The notes: generated from the letters alone by a model not told the origin. A stretch of DNA of 42,634 nucleotides from Gloeocapsa sp. UFS-A4-WI-NPMV-4B04 (GCA_019359535.1 JAHHHE010000019.1:1-42634); one strand, 5' to 3'; shown: positions 1 through 9,021, counted from the first letter of the stretch. Program-made: numbers and translations.

Positions 1-108
1 GTAGTAAAAAAAACCAGAGCCAAGTTTCCGTCTAAGAAGCCCATACATAAGGGAGCAGGAGTAAAACTTCAAACACTTATTTTTTCTGTACTCAATACTG
101 CTTAAACC

Positions 109-606
109 TTAACCGAACCGTCTTGGCCCTGGACGATAAATTTCCACCTGCTGCGTCTTGGAGTCAATTAGCCAACCTAAACGAACGCCGTTGTCAAAGT
201 ACTCCTGCATCTTTTCCTACAATTTTTTGAGTGTGTCACTACTAGAGTGCAGCTCAATTACAAAGTTTGGACACAGGGGAGAAAACTCCTCTTGCTGTTG
301 GCTTGTTGTTAGTGATTCCCAACGCTGATTACTTACCCAGGAGGTATCAGGAGAGATCACAGCACCATTGGGCAGCGTAAAGCCTGTGGAGGAGTCAAAA
401 CCGATGCCCAAACCTGTTTTTTCAATCCAAGCACCTAGTTGAGCTATAATGCCGAAATTTTGCTTACCTGTCCAGGGAAATGTTGGGGGCATAATAATTA
501 CTTCTCCAGTTGCAGCACGTTCTAGCTGTAACTCTTCATTAGCTTGGCAAAGTTCAGCAAAACCATTTGAAGTTAAATGGGGGATAGTCAGAGTAATGGC
601 GTTCAT
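109..606 (-). pseudogene. Uma2-family (DUF820) nuclease-like gene, broken by a nonsense codon and a probable frameshift
   Basis: Uma2 proteins are small PD-(D/E)xK-fold proteins, very numerous in cyanobacteria; their function is unsettled. Reading from the ATG at 606, the conserved core is present: the ISPDTSWV segment with the conserved Asp, then NFVIELHSSSD. A TAG at 219-217 follows LKKL. Translating through it restores the family C-terminus (EKMQEYFDNGVRLGWLID, then a KTQQVEIYRPG segment), so the TAG stands where the family normally has Gln (CAG). Just after RPG, near 125-129, dropping one base would restore Q-D-G-S-V; as it stands the frame ends at 109-111. The intact part is 129 residues, whereas the family usually has about 180-200. 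I see at least two lesions and infer a recently dead gene. A sequencing error is possible for either change alone, less so for both. Confidence 0.75.
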
Positions 607-612
607 AATTGC

Positions 613-682
613 CTTGAATAGAGAGTGAGTAGTGAGCAGTGAGTAGTGATAACTTGAATAGAGAGTGAGTAGTGAGCAGTGA
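613..682. repeat. Two direct copies of a 30-bp GAGTAGTGAG-type intergenic repeat
   Basis: The stretch beginning CTTGAATAGAGAGTGAGTAG occurs at 613-642 and again at 653-682, each 30 bp, offset by 40 bp. It lies between the broken Uma2 gene and the end of uvrB. Such AGTGAGTAGTGAG-rich strings are common short non-coding repeats in cyanobacterial chromosomes. No coding potential was seen. Confidence 0.8.
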
Positions 683-774
683 TAAGAGGAAAGCTAATTT
701 CTATTTCTACTCACTATTCTTCCACTACTACACTGTGGGTTATGCCCGATTGACAGTGATTATAAAAAATTGGC

Positions 775-2772
775 TCAATGACCAAGTAATTTATCGCGCA
801 AATGCTTAATGCGATCGCGGCACTTTGCTGCCTCCTCAAATTCCAAGTTCTTCGCCGCTTCCTTCATCTGTGCTTCTAGCTGACCAATTAAAACCGGAAT
901 CTCCTCTAGCGGTAACTCATCCACCTGTTCATAAACCGTTTCTAGCTGTTGACTATTTAGCCGCCGCGAGACTTCCAAGAAAGACAATATCGAATTAGTT
1001 GATCTTTTGATAATCGGCTGCGGCGTAATTGAGTGCTTTTCGTTATATTCAAGCTGAATTGTCCGCCGCCGCTCAGTTTCACCGATCGCTCTCGCCATGC
1101 TGCCAGTCAAATTATCTGCATATAAAATCGCTTGACCCCGTACATGACGCGCCGCCCTGCCAATCGTTTGAATTAGCGATCGCTCTGCCCTCAAGAAGCC
1201 TTCTTTATCAGCGTCCAAAATCGCCACCAGAGAGACTTCTGGCAAATCTAGCCCTTCCCGCAGCAAATTCACCCCAATCAAGACATCAAATTTACCATCA
1301 CGTAAATCCTGCAAAATCTCAATCCGCTCAATCGAGTTAATTTCCGAGTGTAAATAGCGAACTCTAATGCCTTGATCTTGTAAATACTCTGTCAAATCTT
1401 CCGCCATCCGCTTCGTTAGCGTGGTGATCAGCACTCGTTCTCTAAGATCAACTCGATCCTTAATTTCCCCTAACAAGTCATCCACTTGCCCTTCTGTGGG
1501 ACGAACAAAAATTTCTGGATCAATTACTCCAGTCGGGCGAATCACTTGTTCTACTACTCGATCTTCTGAAATTTCTAACTCCCAATTTCCTGGAGTTGCG
1601 GAAACAAAAATACACTGATTTACCTTTTCCCAAAACTCCTCTGACTTCAAAGGTCGGTTATCAGCCGCACTCGGAAGGCGGAAACCATGATCAATCAAAA
1701 CTTTTTTCCGGGCTTGATCGCCGTTATACATCCCGCGAATTTGCGGCACTGAAACGTGAGATTCATCTACCACCAGTAACCAATCTTTGGGAAAATAATC
1801 AATCAAACACTCTGGTGGTGCGCCAGCAATGCGCCCTGCTAAATGACGCGAATAGTTTTCTACGCCGTTGCAGTAACCAACTTCGCGCAGCATTTCCAAG
1901 TCATACCGAGTCCGTTGATCTAAGCGTTGCGCTTCTAGTAACTTGCCAGCTTGCTCTAATTCCAATTTTCGCTCTTTTAGTTCTGCCGCGATCGCATCAC
2001 AAGCTACCTCTAGCCTTTCTTCTGGTGTGACAAAGTGACGCGCAGGGTAAATATTTATCGCTTCCACACTTTTGATAATTTCCCCTGTCACGGGATCAAC
2101 GTAACGAATCGCGTCTATTTCATCGCCAAAGAATTCCACGCGAATAATCCGATCTTCGTAAGCAGGGCCAATTTCTAGCACATCACCCCGAACGCGGAAA
2201 CGCCCGCGACCAACTTCTAAATCGTTGCGGCTATACTGTACAGAGGCTAAATCCCGCAAAATCTGACGCTGATTGACTTCCATCCCCATTTGTAAAGGAA
2301 TAGCAGCTTTCAGGTACTCAGACGGAATGCCCAAACCGTAGATACAACTAATTGAAGCAACTACAATTACATCACGGCGTTCAAATAGCGATCGCGTTGC
2401 CGAGTGCCGCAGCATATCAATTTCATCATTGATCGATGCAGTTTTCTCTATATAAGTATCGGTAACTGGGATATAAGCTTCAGGTTGATAGTAATCGTAG
2501 TAGCTGACAAAATATTCCACCGCATTATTAGGAAAAAACTCTCGCAACTCATTACATAACTGTGCCGCTAATGTTTTATTATGAGCAAGAACTAAGGTAG
2601 GCTTACCAATTTTTTCGATTACAGCTGCTACTGTAAATGTCTTGCCTGTACCTGTTGCTCCTAATAATGTTTGATAGCGATGATTATCTTTGAGGCTGCG
2701 AGTCAATTCAGCGATTGCCTGGGGTTGATCGCCTGTTGGCTTAAACGGCGCTTGAAGCTCAAATGATGTCAT
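775..2772 (-). CDS. uvrB: Excinuclease ABC subunit B (UvrB)
   Basis: UvrB is the damage-verifying helicase-like subunit of nucleotide excision repair; UvrA loads it on DNA and it recruits UvrC. At 665 residues it has the usual length. Walker A GATGTGKT lies at about residues 38-45. The beta-hairpin that probes the lesion, [12 protein letters not shown], is at about 91-102. The DEAD-like box is [11 protein letters not shown] in the middle, helicase motifs V and VI include [12 protein letters not shown] and QTIGRAARH, and the C-terminal UVR domain ([18 protein letters not shown]) binds UvrC. The ATG at 2772 gives the standard N-terminus. It stands alone, transcribed away from the CsbD cassette. 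No SOS box was looked for systematically. Confidence 0.98.
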   Translation of the reverse strand: MTSFELQAPFKPTGDQPQAIAELTRSLKDNHRYQTLLGATGTGKTFTVAAVIEKIGKPTLVLAHNKTLAAQLCNELREFFPNNAVEYFVSYYDYYQPEAYIPVTDTYIEKTASINDEIDMLRHSATRSLFERRDVIVVASISCIYGLGIPSEYLKAAIPLQMGMEVNQRQILRDLASVQYSRNDLEVGRGRFRVRGDVLEIGPAYEDRIIRVEFFGDEIDAIRYVDPVTGEIIKSVEAINIYPARHFVTPEERLEVACDAIAAELKERKLELEQAGKLLEAQRLDQRTRYDLEMLREVGYCNGVENYSRHLAGRIAGAPPECLIDYFPKDWLLVVDESHVSVPQIRGMYNGDQARKKVLIDHGFRLPSAADNRPLKSEEFWEKVNQCIFVSATPGNWELEISEDRVVEQVIRPTGVIDPEIFVRPTEGQVDDLLGEIKDRVDLRERVLITTLTKRMAEDLTEYLQDQGIRVRYLHSEINSIERIEILQDLRDGKFDVLIGVNLLREGLDLPEVSLVAILDADKEGFLRAERSLIQTIGRAARHVRGQAILYADNLTGSMARAIGETERRRTIQLEYNEKHSITPQPIIKRSTNSILSFLEVSRRLNSQQLETVYEQVDELPLEEIPVLIGQLEAQMKEAAKNLEFEEAAKCRDRIKHLRDKLLGH

Positions 2773-3114
2773 ATTAAGTTAACAGCTGCCTATTCAAAAT
2801 ATCTTGCTTTAATAGTCTTAAACTAGCTTCCTTAATTTCGTAGCTAATATTACACTGACTTAACTTGCTGCAATCATTATTAGCTACTTAATTACTTTTT
2901 AGCTTTATATTTCTTCATCTATTTTAGCAAGTCTGAAGATAGAAACATAAAAAGTAAATTTAATTTGTCAGTCCTTGAGCATAGAAATTTAATATGCCTT
3001 GTGGCAGAAGTCTAGAGTAAAAACATTCATGTAAATTGTAAATGTGAGTACAGAAAGATTTGAAAGTTCTAATCCAACTTTGAAATTAACTCTCTTAAAA
3101 ATAAGGTGAACCAA
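2773..3114. other. AT-rich divergent intergenic region between uvrB and the CsbD gene
   Basis: This 342-bp gap separates two divergent genes, so it should hold both promoters. It is AT-rich with no convincing ORF. An apparent minus-strand frame across 2989-3252 runs through the CsbD gene and is a shadow. No clear paired -35/-10 elements or large hairpin stand out to me. Confidence 0.5.
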
Positions 3115-3297
3115 ATGAGTATAGAAGACAAAGCTAAAGCTGCTGGTAAAAATATTGAAGGTAAAGCCCAAGAAGCTTTGGGTAATATCACAGGTGATCC
3201 TGAAGATCAAGCAGCAGGAAAAGCGAAGCAAGCTGAAAGCGAAGTACGTCAAGGCGTAGAAGACGTGAAAGATAAAGTAAAAGAAAAGCTTGACTAA
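3115..3297 (+). CDS. CsbD-family small stress protein
   Basis: CsbD-like proteins are small, highly charged, predicted helical proteins induced by general stress in many bacteria; their biochemical role is unknown. The product is 60 residues, typical for the family. It shows the hallmark pattern of Lys/Glu/Ala-rich helices with the motif GKAQEALGNITGDPEDQAAGKAK broken here as KAQEALGNITGDPED then AAGKAKQAESEVRQG. I chose the ATG at 3115 (MSIEDKAK) rather than the in-frame GTG at 3106, because AAGGTG at 3104-3109 is well placed as a ribosome binding site for the ATG and family members begin this way. It is the first of three consecutive small plus-strand genes and is followed by a hairpin. Confidence 0.93.
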   Translation: MSIEDKAKAAGKNIEGKAQEALGNITGDPEDQAAGKAKQAESEVRQGVEDVKDKVKEKLD

Positions 3298-3318
3298 AAA
3301 TAAAGCTTGAAGTTCAAA

Positions 3319-3351
3319 AAGGTCTAGGTAAATTTAAATAATCTAGACCTT
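3319..3351 (+). terminator. Hairpin after the CsbD gene
   Basis: AAGGTCTAG (3319-3327) pairs perfectly with CTAGACCTT (3343-3351) across a 15-nt AT-rich loop, 22 bp after the CsbD stop. The trailing sequence is AT-rich but not a clean T-run. It is likely an intrinsic terminator or an mRNA 3'-end stabiliser, and suggests CsbD is made mostly as a monocistronic message. Confidence 0.55.
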
Positions 3352-3432
3352 ATTGATTAATACAATTGTGTTTAAGGCAACAGAATTAGCCATAGATTTT
3401 GATTTTCAAATAGTGGTCTTGGAGGAAATAAA

Positions 3433-3873
3433 GTGAGTTTGTTTCATCAGTTTCGGAAATTTTTGACTGCTATAGTATTAGTTCTCGTTCTAACAACGAC
3501 TGCCGCTTGTAGCAGTACAGTACAAGCTAAACAGCCAACTACCAATATACCAACAATTAGCCGTACTGGAGAGTACGCCCAGTTAGCGCGTGGTAATAGC
3601 ACAACTGGTCAAGAATTTGGTAATTGGGTGGTTCAAACATCTAAAGGGCTTGTCAAAGACGCATATGTGCGAGATCAAAACAAACTAGGTGTTGTGATTA
3701 GTCCTCAAGTACGTCCAAATGACGTAAAACCTTTAACAAAGTCTTTAATGCAGGGCTTTCATAAGAATTTTCCAAATCAAGACTTAACTGTTTTGATGTA
3801 TGCTCCAGACAAAAAGCTAATTTTGACAGCTAAGTATGATGTTCAATCGAAGAAGATTGAATATAAATCTTAA
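3433..3873 (+). CDS. Small secreted or lipoprotein-like protein of unknown function
   Basis: A 146-residue protein with a GTG start at 3433, preceded by the ribosome binding site GGAGG at 3420-3424. The N-terminus is a clear export signal: a basic start (FRKF), a hydrophobic core (LTAIVLVLVL), then TTTAACSS. The Cys could be lipidated, but the -3 residue is Thr rather than the usual Leu/Val/Ile, so cleavage by the ordinary signal peptidase is also possible. The mature part (about residues 27-146) is soluble, with pattern FGNWVVQTSKGLVKDAYVRD and a C-terminal YAPDKKLILTAKYDVQ segment. I do not recognise a named domain. It sits between a CsbD protein and another small unknown protein, which hints at a stress-related envelope role; that is inference. 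Confidence 0.75.
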   Translation: MSLFHQFRKFLTAIVLVLVLTTTAACSSTVQAKQPTTNIPTISRTGEYAQLARGNSTTGQEFGNWVVQTSKGLVKDAYVRDQNKLGVVISPQVRPNDVKPLTKSLMQGFHKNFPNQDLTVLMYAPDKKLILTAKYDVQSKKIEYKS

Positions 3874-3971
3874 CGACAAGCTTTTCAATCGGCACAGAGC
3901 AAACAGAGTTTAAGTAAGTGAAAGTTGAAACAAAATTGTTCAACTTTGATGTGAAAAAGGAGATTAATACA

Positions 3972-4493
3972 ATGAATAGCAGCGAACAGTACAAACGTCA
4001 AATCATGAATGATTTGGCTCAAGGTGATAGCGAAATTTTAGAAGATACCGCGACTTCGGGGCAAGAATACGCAAACTTTGATGACTTTGCGCAACGCTCA
4101 TCCCATGAAGAACGCCGCCAGTTGTTTGGTCGGTCCTTGCATCCAGATCGGATACCTACGACCCAAATGGAGCCAGAACTTCAAAAGGCGATCGCTCAAA
4201 TTAAGCCAAATGAGCGGGATGATGTAGCGCGGGCATTCTTCAAGCACTTGAAGCAAAGAGGACTGAGCGATCGCGATCTTGAGCGTCAACTGGGTCTTTC
4301 TACCCACAATCCCAATCACATGAGTGCTGATGATGTTACCAAACTGGCATCGTTCGCATATCACAGCCACCCCGATATTTTCCAAGAGGTGTTAGCTGAA
4401 CAGCCAGGGATTATCAAGTTTCTTAGCAATCCAGTTGTAGCAGCTGTTGTGGGTATTGCAGCAGCTAAGTGGTTAGGTAATCACCGTAAGTAA
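3972..4493 (+). CDS. Conserved-looking 173-residue hypothetical protein with a C-terminal hydrophobic helix
   Basis: I chose ATG 3972 (MNSSEQYKRQIM) over the in-frame GTG at 3918 because AAAGGAG lies at 3957-3963, about 8 bases before the ATG. The N-terminal half is polar and acidic (GDSEILEDTATSGQEYANFDDFAQR). A central helical region follows, with an RDDVARAFFKHLKQRGLSDRDLERQL pattern (spanning about residues 82-107), then a Ser/His/Asp-rich stretch, and a C-terminal hydrophobic, Ala/Val-rich helix (PVVAAVVGIAAAKWLG) that may insert in or lie on a membrane. No known catalytic motif is visible. It is the third gene of a CsbD-led cassette and ends just before a strong terminator. Function unknown. 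Confidence 0.8.
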   Translation: MNSSEQYKRQIMNDLAQGDSEILEDTATSGQEYANFDDFAQRSSHEERRQLFGRSLHPDRIPTTQMEPELQKAIAQIKPNERDDVARAFFKHLKQRGLSDRDLERQLGLSTHNPNHMSADDVTKLASFAYHSHPDIFQEVLAEQPGIIKFLSNPVVAAVVGIAAAKWLGNHRK

Positions 4494-4527
4494 AGCAATT
4501 GATTCGTCAACTAGGCTGATAGATGAT

Positions 4528-4558
4528 TAAGGGCGCTCATGTATAATGAGCGCCCTTA
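4528..4558. terminator. Strong bidirectional terminator between convergent genes
   Basis: A perfect 13-bp stem (TAAGGGCGCTCAT, 4528-4540, with ATGAGCGCCCTTA, 4546-4558) closes a 5-nt loop. It lies between the plus-strand 173-residue gene (ends 4493) and minus-strand rpe (ends 4622). The near-perfect symmetry lets it act on both strands; a GTTTATT tail follows on the plus strand. Confidence 0.85.
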
Positions 4559-4621
4559 GTTTATTAACAGCTTTTTTGAATTTCAACGAAGAAAGGCTAT
4601 TACCTAGCCTCCAGACCCTAA

Positions 4622-5329
4622 TTAAACTGCTGCTAGTTCTGGTGCAGGACGCTTACTGTTACGAATGCCCTCAATTGCTGCTGCATAATCTTTAGCATTG
4701 AAAACAGCTGAACCAGCAACGATCGCATTTGCGCCAGCTTCCAAAACCTGCCAGGTATTGTTAGCTTTTAGTCCACCATCCACTTCAATCCAGGGATCAA
4801 GACCACGTTCAGAACACATTGAGCGCAGCTGGCGGATTTTAGGTAACACAGCTGGAATAAAGCTCTGACCGCCAAAACCAGGGTTAACACTCATAATCAA
4901 CACTAAATCGCAAACTTCCAGTACGTATTCAATCAAATCTAATGGCGTAGAAGGATTGAGTACAACACCTGCCTTTTTGCCTAATTCTCTAATTTGACAA
5001 AGAGTGCGGTGTAAGTGAGGCGAGGCATTATGCTCCGCATGGACAGAAATAATATCTGCACCCGCTTTAGCAAAATTCTCTACGTACTTTTCTGGCTCTA
5101 CAATCATCAAGTGGACATCAATCGTCTTTTGAGTAACTGGGCGAATTGCCTCGACGATCAGAGGGCCAATTGTAATATTGGGAACAAACCGACCATCCAT
5201 GACATCAACGTGAATCCAGTCAGCTCCTGCTGCATCAACAGCTTTAATTTCTTCTCCTAAACGACTGAAATCCGCCGATAAGATAGATGGAGCAATAACA
5301 ATGGGTTTTTGGGATGGTGTTTGAGTCAT
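4622..5329 (-). CDS. rpe: Ribulose-phosphate 3-epimerase
   Basis: The enzyme interconverts D-ribulose 5-phosphate and D-xylulose 5-phosphate in the Calvin-Benson and pentose phosphate pathways. The 235-residue protein is a full-length TIM barrel. The N-terminal [14 protein letters not shown] strand-helix, the metal and catalytic Asp in [12 protein letters not shown], the metal His in DVHLMI, the flexible loop [12 protein letters not shown] and the catalytic Asp in IEVDGGLK are all present. The C-terminal AGSAVF phosphate-binding strand is intact. The ATG at 5329 gives the usual cyanobacterial N-terminus ([15 protein letters not shown]). The gene stands alone and converges on the unknown-gene cassette, sharing its terminator. 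Confidence 0.97.
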   Translation of the reverse strand: MTQTPSQKPIVIAPSILSADFSRLGEEIKAVDAAGADWIHVDVMDGRFVPNITIGPLIVEAIRPVTQKTIDVHLMIVEPEKYVENFAKAGADIISVHAEHNASPHLHRTLCQIRELGKKAGVVLNPSTPLDLIEYVLEVCDLVLIMSVNPGFGGQSFIPAVLPKIRQLRSMCSERGLDPWIEVDGGLKANNTWQVLEAGANAIVAGSAVFNAKDYAAAIEGIRNSKRPAPELAAV

Positions 5330-5499
5330 GGTTAATCGTTTCTCCTGTATCCTTTATTGAATAAAATCTGTCAGCTAGTCAAACTGGATAATATTGAATG
5401 CGCTAAATCTAAAATTCAGTTGACGGCTGTTTGCCTACGTTTGTAATCAGTTTAACAAAATCTTTATAGTTAACTTCATTTATCTGGATCATTAGGCAG

Positions 5500-7161
5500 A
5501 TGATTAAAAAAATAACATGGATTATTGGAGGATTAAGTACGACATTAGGGCTGAGTAGTGTCGTAGTCGCGCTGGAGAATACGTCAATAGGAAAAGTCGG
5601 AATTGATGCTTTGCGGCTACACGATGCTCCTTACAACTTAATTGGGCGCAAGATTGCAATCGGTCAAGTAGAAATTGGTCGTCCTGGTCAGTTTGGGTTA
5701 GATAAAGCGGTTTCTCGTAATTCAGCCAGGATTTCACTAGCGGGAGTATTTTTACGCAACAACTCTGCCAAGGTAAATACTAATGTTGATCCCCACGCCC
5801 AAAATGTTGCTGCTTTAATGATTAGTTCTGCCAAAGCCTCACGCGGTATTGCTCCAGGAGCAAGGCTTTATTCAACTGCTGTGGGATCGCTTAAAACTGG
5901 AGGTCAGCCAGAAGAGTGCTTATCTGCTCAACACATAGCCTTGCAAAACGGCGGCGATGTGCGGGCGATTAACTTCAGCTTTGGCGAAACTCTGCAACGC
6001 GATCCGCGACCGAATGCACTGTTAGATGGTAATGCCTTGCTGACACAGTGTATTGACTGGTCGGCGCGGGTTCATAATGTTTTGTATGCGATCGCAGGCA
6101 ATCAGGGAAAAGGCGGCATTCCAATTCCAACCGATAACTTTAACGGTGTAAACGTTGCTTTTACTACCCGTCGGGAAGGAATTTTTACTAAAGTTGATGT
6201 TTCCAATTTGAGCGATGCTAACGGGGGTATCGGAGGAAGGCTTGCTGGCCGCGAAATTAATCTCGGCTCTCGTCGTGCCATCAGTTTAGTGGCTCCCGGC
6301 AATAAAATTTCTTTGTTCAACCTAAATGGCAGAAGAGCGAATGTCACAGGTACGAGTTTTGCCGCGCCTCACGTCACAGCTACTGTTGCTCTGCTTCAAG
6401 AATTTGGTGACAGACAGTTACGAACAGATCAACTCAATTGGAGCCTAGATTCGCGCCGTCAGGAAGTGATGAAAGCTGTGATGCTTAACTCAGCTGATAA
6501 AGTTCAAGATGCTGGCGATGGCTTACGCTTGGGAATGACTCGGACAATTGTTGATAAGAAAAATCAAGATTGGCTAGCCTCTGATGCTTACAACGCTCCT
6601 AAAATTCCGCTTCAAGCACAAATGGGGACAGGTCAACTAAATGCTTTTCGAGCTTATCAGCAATTTAGTGCAGGTGAATGGAACCCCAGAGCAGCTGTGC
6701 CAGCTATAGGCTGGGATTATCGGACGGTAAGCGCTGCCTCAAATCAGGAGTATATGTTAAAGCAGCCCTTAAAGCAGGGCAGTTTTGTCGCGATCACCCT
6801 GGCTTGGAATCGGCTTGTAGAGCTTAATGATACCAATAAAAACAATCAGTATGATGTGGGAGAGAAATTTCGCGATCGCGGCTTAAATAACCTTGACCTC
6901 TACCTAGAGAGTGTTGACTCTAAGTCCCCAGCTAGCAACCTTTGCACCTCAATCAGCGATGTCGATAGTGTAGAACATATTTTCTGCCCAGTTCCGAAAA
7001 CTGGCAATTACAAAATCCGCGTTCAGTTTCGCCAAAAAGTGCATCAGGCAACTCAGCCTTATGCCTTAGCTTGGTGGACAGTGCCAGCTAATTCCCTTCC
7101 TACCCAAAAAATCCCATTAAGGCAACTTCTACTTAAACACATCACAAGGAACACGAAATAA
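5500..7161 (+). CDS. Secreted S8-family (subtilisin-like) serine peptidase
   Basis: The 553-residue protein begins with a signal peptide (MIKKITWIIGGLSTTLGLSS, cleavage likely near residue 25). The S8 landmarks follow in order: the first strand IAIGQVEIG (about 52-60), His99 in DPHAQNVA, oxyanion Asn201 in YAIAGNQG, and the nucleophile Ser286 in VTGTSFAAPHVT. At the first triad position, where subtilisins have DTG or DSG, this protein reads VEIG, so Glu58 appears to replace the catalytic Asp. The C-terminal 200 residues (from about 350) look like a beta-rich appendage, including an Asp/Asn-rich loop (LNDTNKNNQYDVGEK) that could bind calcium. No sorting motif was seen. It stands alone between rpe and a small membrane protein. 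The family call is secure; activity is uncertain because of Glu58. Confidence 0.9.
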   Translation: MIKKITWIIGGLSTTLGLSSVVVALENTSIGKVGIDALRLHDAPYNLIGRKIAIGQVEIGRPGQFGLDKAVSRNSARISLAGVFLRNNSAKVNTNVDPHAQNVAALMISSAKASRGIAPGARLYSTAVGSLKTGGQPEECLSAQHIALQNGGDVRAINFSFGETLQRDPRPNALLDGNALLTQCIDWSARVHNVLYAIAGNQGKGGIPIPTDNFNGVNVAFTTRREGIFTKVDVSNLSDANGGIGGRLAGREINLGSRRAISLVAPGNKISLFNLNGRRANVTGTSFAAPHVTATVALLQEFGDRQLRTDQLNWSLDSRRQEVMKAVMLNSADKVQDAGDGLRLGMTRTIVDKKNQDWLASDAYNAPKIPLQAQMGTGQLNAFRAYQQFSAGEWNPRAAVPAIGWDYRTVSAASNQEYMLKQPLKQGSFVAITLAWNRLVELNDTNKNNQYDVGEKFRDRGLNNLDLYLESVDSKSPASNLCTSISDVDSVEHIFCPVPKTGNYKIRVQFRQKVHQATQPYALAWWTVPANSLPTQKIPLRQLLLKHITRNTK

Positions 7162-7199
7162 ATTTATAGCCTCTGGACTCTTGGATAAATAGTGTTGCT

Positions 7200-7224
7200 A
7201 AAACTGTAACCGCTCAACAGTTTT
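7200..7224 (+). terminator. Hairpin downstream of the S8 peptidase
   Basis: AAAACTGT (7200-7207) and ACAGTTTT (7217-7224) form a perfect 8-bp stem with a 9-nt loop, 39 bp after the peptidase stop. The descending arm ends in TTTTGTTG. A weak intrinsic terminator is plausible. Confidence 0.45.
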
Positions 7225-7259
7225 GTTGCTCAAATGCGATAGTAAATGACTAATAAATG

Positions 7260-7295
7260 TTAACCACCAATTTGTTTAAGTGGATTGGCGGTTAA
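7260..7295. repeat. 12-bp inverted repeat before the small membrane protein gene
   Basis: TTAACCACCAAT (7260-7271) faces ATTGGCGGTTAA (7284-7295) around a 12-nt spacer. The single mismatch is A-C in plus-strand RNA but a G-U wobble in minus-strand RNA. It could be an operator, or a terminator for minus-strand transcription. Confidence 0.45.
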
Positions 7296-7322
7296 AAAGG
7301 TTGTTGGCAATTGAGAACCAAA

Positions 7323-7544
7323 ATGAAGCAGATAGAATTTAGTCGGATGAACGAGAGTTTCTTGCATAGACGCTATGCGATTCAGCTTGGCAGACGTTAT
7401 GCGATCGCAGCAGCAAGCTTCATTTTTCTCGGACTAGCAGGATACTCAAAGATCACCAATAGTGACTCATTTGTTGACCACTCTTTAGCTTCTAAGCAGC
7501 AAGAATTATTTGCTCCTCAGCCGATAAGCGATGCCAATGATTAA
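7323..7544 (+). CDS. Small single-pass membrane protein, hypothetical
   Basis: Starting at ATG 7323 the product is 73 residues; an in-frame TTG at 7311 would add four. Two copies of a basic RRYAI motif (RRYAIQLG and RRYAIAAA) lead into one hydrophobic helix (IAAASFIFLGLAGY), followed by a polar tail ending EPISDAND-like acidic residues (QPISDAND). The short period of the RRYAI copies is visible in the DNA as AGACGCTATGCG and AGACGTTATGCG. No strong ribosome binding site precedes it and no family is recognised. It may be real, but it could also be chance. Confidence 0.4.
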   Translation: MKQIEFSRMNESFLHRRYAIQLGRRYAIAAASFIFLGLAGYSKITNSDSFVDHSLASKQQELFAPQPISDAND

Positions 7545-7638
7545 TTACAAAATAAAAATTTGCCTATTTCTCTCTAAAGAAGAGCCTAAAGGCTAGTGTT
7601 TGTCAGGATTTTTCCAACTTCCTTTCCTAGCCTTCAGT

Positions 7639-8916
7639 TCAAACTTGATAAGAGCCTTTTGGCGATGTGTCGTCAATCGGTTGATTTGGCAATATCTCTA
7701 ATGAAGGATTAGTAGAATCAAGACGCAATTCTTCTTTCTCCTGGTTAGAGGCTTGGCGCTGAATATTATCTGGGATATCTCCTGACTGACTTGGAGTTGG
7801 GCTTAACTCAGCCGTAGGTAATTTTTGTTCCAGGAAGGTAGGCGATTCTCCTTCGGGGACGGTTCGGGGACGCACAGCACTTAAAGCTGTTTTGATCACA
7901 ACAGCGACAGGAACCGCTACGATCACACCCAGCAGTCCGCCGATCCGCGCCCCTGTTAAAATTGAAATCAAAATCCAAACTGGATTCAGACCCGTAAAAC
8001 TTCCTAAAATGCGGGGAGCAACCAAGTTTTCAAAAAATTGCTGGACAAGTAAAGAGGCAATTAATACCCGTAAGCCTAGCGAGAAGTCTTGCAGCGCTAC
8101 CAACAAAGTAGTCAGTACAATGCCCACAGTACCGCCAAAGGGTACCAAAGCCATAATGCCAATGGTTAAGCCAAACAGCAAGCCAAACGGCACTTTCAGC
8201 CACAAAAAAGTGGGAATAAGGGCGCAGGCTAAACAAGTGCCATAAATCAGTTGGACGATGAAGAAATTTTGAAAGCTAAGGCGTAGTGTTTCTGAAAAAG
8301 GCTGCCGGACTTTAGCAGGTAGCCATTCAATTAAACTAAGCCAGAGGCGATCGCCGTGCTGCAATAGCCAAAATGTCAAAATCATCGTCAACAGAAAGTC
8401 CAGCAGGCTAGTAAGTGTAACTACAGCCAGATTTAAGACTTGTCCGGCGATCGCTTGTAACTGTCCCTTCAAGCGATCATTGATTTGCACAACCAAGGCA
8501 TCCAGCGTAATTGGATAACCCTGATTTTCAGCCCACTCGTTTAATAACATTAGCTGATAGCGTCCAGAATCAATCCACTCTGGCAAGCGTGCTACTAGCT
8601 GCTGCGCTTGGATTAGAACAAGCGGCACAAGCGTTACACCCAACGCTAACAAAACTGATAACGCCGCCAAAAATACCAGAATAGCAACTTGCGATCGCTG
8701 TGCACCTTGGCGCTCCATCCAGCCAACTGGGTAGTTTAGCAAAAACGCAAGCAGAGATGCTGCCAGTAAAATGACAATTAGCGAGTGGAAATATTCAAAA
8801 ATTACCGAGGCGGCTATTGCATTAAGCACTAGCAGGGGAGCGAACAGCGCGATTGTCAAGAATCGCGACAATGGTGACATTGCCTGCCACCAACCGAGGA
8901 GTTTGCGTTTCTGCAT
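7639..8916 (-). CDS. AI-2E family (PerM/TqsA-like) membrane transporter
   Basis: A 425-residue polytopic protein of the AI-2 exporter superfamily, whose members include quorum-signal exporters and Na+/H+ antiporters; the substrate of cyanobacterial members is not established. About eight hydrophobic segments are seen: two near the N-terminus (residues 17-60), one at about 70-95, a soluble loop with WIDSGRYQLMLLNEW, then the conserved C-terminal core, including PFGLLFGLTIGIMALVPFGG and a LVAPRILGSFTGLNPVWIL segment typical of the family. The last 75 residues are a polar Pro/Ser/Gln/Glu-rich tail, longer than usual. It is divergent from the next gene with 105 bp between them. Confidence 0.92.
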   Translation of the reverse strand: MQKRKLLGWWQAMSPLSRFLTIALFAPLLVLNAIAASVIFEYFHSLIVILLAASLLAFLLNYPVGWMERQGAQRSQVAILVFLAALSVLLALGVTLVPLVLIQAQQLVARLPEWIDSGRYQLMLLNEWAENQGYPITLDALVVQINDRLKGQLQAIAGQVLNLAVVTLTSLLDFLLTMILTFWLLQHGDRLWLSLIEWLPAKVRQPFSETLRLSFQNFFIVQLIYGTCLACALIPTFLWLKVPFGLLFGLTIGIMALVPFGGTVGIVLTTLLVALQDFSLGLRVLIASLLVQQFFENLVAPRILGSFTGLNPVWILISILTGARIGGLLGVIVAVPVAVVIKTALSAVRPRTVPEGESPTFLEQKLPTAELSPTPSQSGDIPDNIQRQASNQEKEELRLDSTNPSLEILPNQPIDDTSPKGSYQV

Positions 8917-9021
8917 TTGCTAACTGCGGGATAGAACAAACTCAATTTTTATCTTCTAGCTTATTATCTCTAACTAAACCACTTTCACTCATCCCTCTAC
9001 TTCAGGATTTAAGTAATTCCG

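Noticed and set aside
1029..2030. Several plus-strand frames of 60-140 codons across uvrB
   Set aside because: They are shadows of uvrB, with no family resemblance and no ribosome binding sites.
3918..3971. GTG-initiated 18-residue extension of the 173-residue unknown protein
   Set aside because: A strong AAAGGAG precedes the ATG at 3972, and none is in front of the GTG.
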